Shown piece after piece: positions 56,750 to 64,000 of a stretch of 64,000 nucleotides of DNA; position 1 is the stretch's first letter; each line of letters starts with the position of its first letter. Both the position numbers and the translations under genes were made by a program. Below the pieces are notes generated by a model. The model searched no databases. It was not told where the DNA came from and saw only the letters and a list, made by a program, of their open reading frames with translations. The DNA lies in contig WAID01000009.1 of the NCBI GenBank assembly GCA_016584495.1, positions 248,001-312,000 of the forward strand, in the 5' to 3' direction. The stretch comes from Celoporthe dispersa (Eukaryota; Ascomycota; Sordariomycetes; Diaporthales; Cryphonectriaceae).

Positions 56750-58531
56750 CTAAGATCCGCCAGGGCCACCCAGCAGGGCAAATCTCCGCACAATACCGGG
56801 TCCGTATTCTTGGTACTGACGAGACGTTAGTGGTTGGGAGTGCCCAGGCTGATGTTGCATCGGGGGTACCTACCTCTGCCTTGGTGTGGCAGTACGACCT
56901 GAACTCAGGCGTCTGCCCGAGCAAGCTCCCGCCGAACCACGGGCCGTGCCTCTGCCTCTTGTGGGAGATAACCTGCACCTCGAGACCACCGCTCTTCGCA
57001 CCACCGCTGCGGACCTCACTCGCCCGGATGCGGTCGTCCGCCAGGTGCTTGATGTCCCTCTGCAGACGGCGGCCAAAGTCCTTGTAGAGCGTGCTGCCGC
57101 CAGACAGCACAATGTTCTTGTACAGGCCTCGGCGCACATCGATGGGTGATGACTGGATCACGCCGTCGACCACGACCGGGAGGGGGGTCAGGAAGTCGGA
57201 GCTGTAGATCTCCGGGTTGAAGAAGATCTCGGGCGCGAGGAAGCGCTCGTAGCCCACGTCGACGGTCACCTTGCGGCCGCCGGGCTGCAGGACTGGGTGC
57301 TGTGCAAAGCGCGTGGGGTCGCGGTCGAAGCGGCTGAACTCCTTGACGATATCGGGGCACACGTAGCAATACTCCTCCTTGATCTCCTGGGCCGTCTTGA
57401 GAGACGAGTCGGGCTCGCCGCGGTCACGCAGCAGCGACTGCACAAAATATGTGATATCACGACCAGCGATGGGGATCGACTTGATCGACGAGCCGATCAC
57501 GTAGCCCTCGGCCACAGGGATGACGTGCGTGACACCATCACCAGAGTCGATGACCGTCCCGGTGAGAGACCGGTCTTGCACTTTTGACGAGGTCCACGAT
57601 GCCGCGAGGGCAAGGACGGCTTGTACAGCGATGTAGAGGCCGGCACAGTTGAAGGACTCGAAGAAGATCTCGGCGGTGTTCTCGCGGTTCTCGGGAGGGT
57701 TCAGGGGCTATGGGCGGCTTTGGTCAGTGCGGGTGCTTCGCATTCAGACGTGCGATGGTGGGGGTGGTCACGCGGCACATACCGGTTCAGTGAGGAGGAA
57801 GTGATGGTCCTCAGGCTCGACCCGTAGATATTTGAAGATAGAATTCGACCAGAAGCGTTCCATGTGATCCTGCTCATGGTGTCAGCCAAGCATCGTATGC
57901 GGCAGGCCTGAACGTCCTCCATACCCAGTTCTCTATTTGGCCATGTCGGATGGGGTAGTGGAGGCCGTATCCTGGTATCATCAGCACGCGTCCGTGTCCC
58001 CCTCATGGTCCATAATCGAGCTCACCAGGACCACCGGCTGCTGCCACTGCCTCGTCGCCGATGAAGAAGTCCAAGTCCTCCGTTCCTCGTTTCGAGTTTA
58101 GGTGGCCAGCAGGGCCAGCACCGCCGGTCAGGAACGATGGTTTGTTGGCCACGGCAGGCCGGCCGGAGCCGGAGCCGGAACCACCAGCTGCTGGGCCCTT
58201 GGTGGCAATCGCGGTAGGAAAGACAAAGGACGGGGAGTCGTTGCCGGCGAAACCTATTACGAAGGTGTTGGGTTAGCCGACCGCGGAGAGGCTCGAGGGG
58301 GTGGAGGGGGGTCTGCAGAGCAGCTGTACCTAGCTTGGAGAAACCCGTGCCGCTGGAGTAACAGCCATCAGCATCCAATGTCTTGGTCAGGGAGGGGGGC
58401 GGCCGCAGCCTCTGAATAGCTTCGAGCACAGCTCACTTGACCGCCACCAGGAGGTGGGGTCCCAGAGAGCGCGGCTTCAGGGGGGGTCTGACGTACTTGT
58501 CCATGACAACGGCGGGAGTTTGGTTGGCCAT
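56750..58531 (-). CDS. ARP3: Actin-related protein 3 (Arp2/3 complex)
   Basis: A core subunit of the Arp2/3 complex that nucleates branched actin filaments at cortical patches. Seven exons: 58531-58497, 58352-58330 (23 nt), 58253-58026, 57971-57925, 57869-57783, 57707-56874 and 56815-56750; the sum is 1,320 nt, 439 residues, with all phases kept. The start is MANQTPAVVMDN, followed across introns by GTGFSKLGFAGNDSPSF. The Gly/Ser insertion typical of fungal Arp3 precedes KRGTEDLDFFIGDEA; then YGLHYPIRHGQIENWDHMERFW and VIDSGDGVTHVIPVAEGYV. The C-terminus is EYGPGIVRRFALLGGPGGS. No frame break is seen, in contrast to several other genes here. The gene is transcribed away from the aspartase gene. 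Confidence 0.97.
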
Positions 58532-59690
58532 GGTTGCGAGATTGCGAGCTGCGCGCTTGGTTGCTCGGTGTGGGTGAGAGGGAGCGCAGCTCTGGCTTCA
58601 GCGACCTGGCTTGGGTGTGGAGGGCGTGAGGGTTGTTGAGGGTGTTATCTCGGGACGAGGTTGGCTGAGGGGGTGAGGTCGTTCAGACGGCACGGGCCTG
58701 GGCTGGGAGCAGTGATGGAGCGAGGTCCCGCTGCGTTGGCGCCTTGCCAGATGCCAACGCCTATGCCTACGGCCGTTCCCCTGCCCCTGACCTCACCTTG
58801 TGGCGGTGCAGAAGATAGCTTGCGCCTCGGGTGGGCACCCCCTGTGGCTTGACCACCTGAATCAAGAGGACCCCTGCTGTTACCTCTCAACCTTTGTGCA
58901 ATGACAATCTTTCCTGCTCTGGAAAGCCCAGCATTGAACAGGGAAACTCTTCAGCAAGCCTTTTTCTTCCTCATCACAAATCTAGCCATTTAATCTTATG
59001 TTGATGATTGATTTACAGAGAGAGAGAGGAGTGGCTTGCTTCTTCCTTTCTTGCCTGTAGTTGATGCCATAGAGAGGGGGTTGTCCTGGTAAGGACCCTC
59101 TGTCAGGTCACGCCTACCTCTTGAATACATCCTGGAGCCCTCTTATGGATAGAACAATCATCGTTCCTCCCTTTTGTCATTCAAGGCTAAGCACAAACCT
59201 GCGTACTTTAAGGATCCAGGAAGTTGTGCTAGACTCAGTCATCTTCTCGAACTCACATCACAACTCACAGGGGCAGGTCTCTATGCCCTTGTGAAGATTC
59301 CATTCTCTCAGCCCCGCATATTCTTCCATATCATTATTGTCAATCACTGTCCATACAGAAGATCTAACTTCACTCGCTTTTTTTTTCTTTCGTTTTCTTT
59401 GACAGTCACAAACCATTCACCCCTCTGCTGCCTTCAAGTTGCTACGAAACAAACCCTTCCTTTCGCCTCTCTCCCTCTCCTACCAATACGCCTACATCCA
59501 CAAACAACAATACCTGATAATTGTCGAGACCACACAGGTGAGCAAGCCAATTATTTTGTTTTCTCCTTTTCTTTTAAGCCCTATTCTCTACATCCTTCTG
59601 CTTCTCGTTCTTGAACACATCACACTCTGTCCTATCTGGTGTGGCAGTTGTCATTAACTACACATACCCTTCTTCTACCCCACCAACGTA
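58532..59690. promoter_or_regulatory. Divergent promoter of ARP3 and the 59.7 kb gene, with a leader intron
   Basis: Starts on both sides point outward. A candidate intron at 59538-59647 (donor GTGAGC, acceptor GTGTGGCAG, about 110 nt) precedes the ATG at 59691 by 43 nt and would be a 5' leader intron. T/C-rich tracts lie at 59380-59400. No further gene is supported. Confidence 0.45.
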
Positions 59691-60783
59691 ATGGATGGCA
59701 CAACGTGGCAGGCATTCATCGACCCTCACTCGCATGGTGGATGATGGTAGGGATGACACATTCCATATTGTTGTTCACAAGGATGGAAAGCCTGTCGTGT
59801 ATCCATTCGCATATCAGTGTGGGCTGGTCGATCCTTGCTTCATCACTGATCACAAGCCCAATCGGATCCAGCCTGTTGCTGCCAATGGAGATCTGGAATG
59901 TGCCCTCTGTGGACACCTATTCATTCACTTCCCAACAGAGTGGGAACTGCAGAATTTGGACCCGGAGACCAAGCCTTTGCATGCATTGATTGTCAGCTTC
60001 AACCAGGACAACGACATCGAGGAGCTTGTCCAGGCGGACCTTCTGAGCCGACGCTGGCGGGAGGCTCTGGAACCCTTCTCGACTTGGCCCAACACCACAA
60101 CGATGAGTTGAATGCAGAAGGCGCACCATTCTACCAGGAAACACTCTTGAGGCTCCAGCCCATCGATGACCTCTGGGCCCAGATTTCTGCAGCCTGGACG
60201 GGCAGTGATCCTCCTGAGCTTGATGAGCACAGCTGCTTCAACCCCTTTGTTGAACTTGAATCGTTGAGCCAACTCCCCCATCCCCCCTCAGGGCGTTCAC
60301 TACTGTCAGTGGAACTGTCCAGACGGCTGTCCTGGCAAGGAGGGCTTTCAGCAGCAGGGTAGTGAGCATACGGCTAGCTGGGACAGTCAACTTTTTATCA
60401 GGCCTCCTTCCCCCAACCCGTCTAGTCACGTAACCTGTGGGAACAGCCCAACGGATCCTGGCGCAGACTTTGACCTCTGGGCTCGTGTTGGCGAACAGGT
60501 GGATACTTGGATCTCGACCACCTCTGACCAGCAAGGGCCGCTTCACAGGACCAACGGACTCAGCTTTCCCTTTGTTTCAGTTGACCCTTCCTTCTCAAGT
60601 GCTGGGAAATTTCATCAGGATTTCGCCCAGCAGCCTTGTTTTCGTTCTTCTACTCCACCTGCTTTTCAAGCCTCCGATATTTCTTTTCTACCATCAGATC
60701 ACGCATACATCGATGCTAATCTAAGTGGGAAGGAGCAGGCGAACCAGGACAAGCGATTGCAGCAGTGCTACCCCAGAATCCCA
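59691..60783 (+). CDS. Unrecognised coding segment in frame with the aspartase; two frame breaks
   Basis: From 59691/59695 to 60783 there is a continuous protein-like reading of about 360 residues, but it changes frame twice: near 60069 (a GG pair that would need one more G, after RRWREA) and in the run of six C at 60282-60287 (one too many). The net shift is zero and the last 165 codons run without a stop into the aspartase ATG. Sequence features are a Cys-rich region (YQCG, CALCGHLF, CQWNCPDGC), an amphipathic middle (LLDLAQHHNDELNAEGAPFYQETLL), and a Ser/Pro-rich end. It could be an N-terminal extension of the aspartase, or a separate gene with its stop lost through an error. ATG 59691 gives MDGTTWQAF but meets a stop soon, so the start is uncertain. 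The family is not recognised. Confidence 0.5.
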
Positions 60784-62552
60784 ATGGCTATCGTCATCCA
60801 CGCCGGCGCTGGCTATCATAGCCTCCAGAATGAGAGCTTCCATCTTGCTATGTGCTCGAAGTAAGTTTGACCATTGTCCAGGTCACTTCTTGCGCTCCTA
60901 GGCTGACCGCATCCAGGGCGGCATCTGAGGGCATGAAGCTTCTGAAGGCTGGCGGCACAGCCGTCGAGGCTGTCGAGGCTGCAATCAAGGTGCTCGAGAA
61001 CAACGAGATCACGAACGCGGGATATGGCAGCAATCTGTCTATCGACGGCACGGTCGAGTGCGACGCGACGATGGTTGATCACTTTGGTCGAAGCGGGGCT
61101 TGCGGTGCTGTGCCCAGTACGTTGCCTCTCGCACCCTCAACAATTTCTTTTCTACCTCCAGACCTACTAACCTTTTGATCAGACATCAAGAATCCTATCT
61201 CGCTTGCCAAACTCATCCTGGAGACCAGCTCTCAGTCGCTGTCCCTGCGGCGCGTGCCACCCAACTTCTTGGTCGGCGAAGGCGCCAAGTCGTTTGCCGT
61301 CGAGCACGGCATGTCCACCGTAACCAACGAGCAGCTCACCTCTCGCAACGCCAAGGACCGATACACCAGGTGGCGAGCTGATCTGGACAAGATTCGAGGC
61401 GTCAACAGCGTCGGTACCCAGGTCAATCTTGCCGAAGGGACCTCCCCATCTCAGGCGGCCCAGGCCAAGGAACGCGGTCAGGATCAGATGACCTCCCTGC
61501 CCAGGGCTCATCAGGGGTCGCTGCGTGATCACACTAGCGCTATCATAACCGCTACATGGAACGAGGGCCAGCCTGATTCACCCTCCTCAGAGATGAAGAT
61601 AGGCCTTCCCACTCCGAACGCCACATGCTCCGTCACCCCTAGCAAGAATGGACCTCCCGTCTCGGGCGCCCACAAGAACAATCTGCGCGTCATGTTTGCG
61701 TCTCCGGCGCGTGGACCTGACATCTCACTGAATGCTTTGCCTGCTAAGCGTATCAAGACTTTGCAGGGTGAGAAGACTCGACTGGATCAGGGAGGCCCGG
61801 CCTGGGCTTCAAAGGCAGGCTCGAACCGTGATATCGCATCCCTGGATGGGCCCCCTGACGGTGGCCAAGCTGACAACTTGTCTTCGCCGTCTGCCCAGTC
61901 TTCCCACGGCCGCTGCTCGCTGAAGCGTCGCGCTGTCACCGAGCTGACTGCCGAGCCCAACGATGCGGACCTTGATCTGATCACAGACACTATGGGTGCT
62001 ATTGCGATCGACCAGTGGGGAAACATGGCTGCCGGCTCGTCTTCGGGCGGGATCGGTATGAAGCACAGGGGCCGCACCGGTCCAGCTGCCCTGGTTGGCA
62101 TCGGCACCGCCGTGGTCCCTTTCAACGAGAATGACCCAGAGTTCAAGACGGTTGCGGCCGTGACGAGTGGCACGGGTGAGCACATGGCTACTACCATGGC
62201 CGCCGCAAAGTGCGCCGAGCGACTGTACCAGGGCACGATGAAGGGTCCCACCGGCCACGACGTCGAGGAGGACGACACTGCTGTTATCATGCAGAGCTTC
62301 GTGGAGAACGACTTCATGAGCCACCCGGGCGTTCGCAACCAGTCCAGTGCTAGAGCCATTGGCGTCATGGCCGTCGAGGTGAACGAGAAGGGCGTGTACC
62401 TACACTGGGCCCACAACACCGACTCGTTCGCCCTGGCCAGCTTCAACCTCAAGGACAAGGTGCCTCATACTTGTATGTCGCGTCTGCCCGAGGGTTCAAG
62501 TGTCAACGTTGGTGCGCGCAAGCTGAGTAACGGTGATCAAATCTTTGACTAG
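60784..62552 (+). CDS. Threonine aspartase (Taspase-like, Ntn hydrolase)
   Basis: An asparaginase-like Ntn hydrolase of the Taspase 1 type, which cleaves itself before a threonine. Exons 60784-60860, 60902-61116 and 61183-62552 encode 553 residues. MAIVIHAGAGYHSL begins the fold; GTAVEAVEAAIKVLEN and AGYGSNLSIDGTVECDATMVDH follow, then NPISLAKLILE and RRVPPNFLVGEGAKSFA. The autoprocessing site is the ITDTMGAIAIDQWGN segment, with catalytic Thr near 367; SSSGGIGMKHRGRTGPAAL supports it. A Ser/Pro-rich insert of about 190 residues between about 175 and 355 separates the two halves, far longer than in the human enzyme. No frame break appears. The natural start may be further upstream, because the frame stays open. 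Natural targets in fungi are not known. Confidence 0.9.
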
Positions 62553-64000
62553 CCACTTGGCTCGTCTTTTGGCTTGTTTGCACCCAGATCGTCATCCTTG
62601 GATAATGGTCTCGTCTTGGGCTCATGCATTCCTGCTTTACAATGCACGGCGTGGGATCAATTGGCAACACTCGCCATACCCTTTTTGACTCATCAAGCAT
62701 TCCGAGATCAGCGACCCAGCTTGGATGGTTGTTAAAACCGCATTATGGACCGCGGCTCTTGGGCCTACGACATAACTTAGACGGCTACTACATCGTAGCA
62801 AACACCCACGGCCTTGATCATCTCGAATCGATCCACTTCCTGGTGTTCCTAATGGCACTCCTACTCATCTTTCGATCGCACGGACGGCGTTCTGATTTGA
62901 TTGATACCCTACAGCTATCTGCGAACACCTTCTAGTTAGCCTCCCGGTGGTTCTGGACGAGAGATCGATCGTCTCAGCTACAACAACGTTTTGGCTGTTG
63001 CCGGCAACCAAGATTTTGCGGAAGGGAAGTCTCTACTGCAGGGTGGCCTCATTCATACCTGACTTTTCCTTCAGACTTTACGATACAGCACCTTCAATGG
63101 CTTACTTCTCCAGCTTTGCAACATGGCTCTTTTCACGGACCTTACAGCTCAGTTCCATTGCCATACAATGGTTGACTGACATCCTTTCGTTATCGGAAGG
63201 ATGGACGGCATTCTCTCACCAGGGACAGCGAACCATCATTGGAAAGGACGACAGAACTGGAGTCTGGAATACATGGGTGTACTGATGGAGAGAATGACCA
63301 CCACATCTTGGGGAGCCCTGCAGATCAGCACTATGCTTGCAGACGGCGTTGCTCTTGTTGGTGGCGGCATTTCTGAACCAGGCTGGCGAAGGCTTCTTTT
63401 CACCTTTTCACAAAACGACATTATCGCATGGTTTGGCGGCTTTTCTCTCGCTTACCCTGACGGTATAGCATAGATCGTACTGATAGGTAGCATAATCACG
63501 GTTTATTTTTTTGAATTCTGGCTGCCCTGCCCAGGCAGGTGTTGATTATTCTATGCGGCCTTGGTATTTGATTCCGAATTCTTCATGCTTACACTGAAAG
63601 CTGGCGCTTCCGCGGCCGACCAGTTCCCTATTCTCGTGGGCCCAAGGGCCACTTCTCTGACGACGCACCTATGCTTCTCTAGTGGGATACGCCATACACC
63701 CTATAAGTCTCGTGTCATCTCCCTGCGCAAGCTGACGCTGCTTGGAAAAGATCGCAGCCTCGATCCTTTCCCGTCTATGATGGCCCAGATATCATAATCG
63801 TCGAGATGATCGGGGTTCCGTAAAGATTCACGCTTGTATGCCTTCCTCAATGGACCTGTGAATCTAGTCTAGCTGTCTTTCCCCACAGACTCAAACGTGA
63901 TTTACAGGACAGTCAAAAAGACTCTGCCCAAGGAAGACCAAACTATGGGTGTCAATAGCGCGTGGTTTCATATGAAAGCCTTGCCGCGCGATATGGGCAG
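62553..64000. other. Unassigned 3' end of the window with coding-like fragments
   Basis: No gene model is possible. Fragments with protein-like runs occur on the plus strand: 62947-63285, 63201-63473 and 63561-63797. A possible exon starts after the CCCCACAG acceptor at about 63883-63890 and stays open to the window end (reading SNVIYRTVKKTLPKEDQ). Together they may be a decayed or frame-broken gene continuing past 64000. No domain was recognised. Confidence 0.35.

Overview
The window looks like nuclear DNA of a filamentous ascomycete (Pezizomycotina, most likely a Sordariomycete). The reasons are short GT-AG introns (about 40-110 nt) with C/T-rich acceptors and CTRAC-like branch sites, G/C-ending codons in the housekeeping genes, and fungus-specific families: a NACHT-ankyrin NLR-like protein, a HET-domain protein, a LaeA-like methyltransferase, a Zn2Cys6 regulator, a 2EXR protein and a GPI-anchored wall protein. 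I found no tRNA, rRNA, CRISPR array, intact transposon or operon.

Layout. 1-5.6 kb: tail of a nuclear protein, threonine synthase, and a five-exon LaeA-like methyltransferase. 6.1-24 kb: an accessory-looking block with less biased third positions. It holds a giant NACHT-ankyrin receptor gene (about 2,600 codons), a divergently transcribed membrane protein, a GPI-type wall protein built from three phased Cys/Asn repeats, a 2EXR protein, and long gene-free AT-richer stretches. 24.9-31 kb: a metabolic group (SDR oxidoreductase, GST-kappa/DsbA-type isomerase, SCP-x-type thiolase) followed by a CYTH triphosphatase. 31-39 kb: a HET-domain protein, an NAD(P)-binding protein and a Zn2Cys6 factor, which is followed by 6 kb of gene-free, microsatellite-rich DNA. 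45-53 kb: ATX1 copper chaperone, RQC1/TCF25, an O6-alkylguanine alkyltransferase-type protein, a Hub1/UBL5 domain fused to an RS/RD-rich tail, and ADH1. 53-56.7 kb is gene-free. 56.7-62.6 kb: ARP3 (seven exons, one of 23 nt), then a coding-like segment running in frame into a threonine aspartase (Taspase-like) gene. The last 1.4 kb has only unassignable coding-like fragments.

A striking feature of the data is that many otherwise convincing genes are each broken by one single-base length change, nearly always in a run of G or C. In the NLR, HET, Zn2Cys6 and RQC1 genes (two sites in RQC1), correcting the run makes the spliced length divisible by three. Because conserved housekeeping genes are affected, consensus errors are the simplest explanation, but real disruption of the NLR and HET genes is not excluded. 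Genes described as 'one base off' should be read with that in mind.

Functionally the window mixes housekeeping genes (threonine biosynthesis, ribosome quality control, actin nucleation, copper delivery, fermentation) with accessory genes for non-self recognition (NLR, HET), secondary-metabolism-type regulation and cell-wall surface. No single pathway spans the window. The SDR / GST-kappa / thiolase trio is the only group that might act together.
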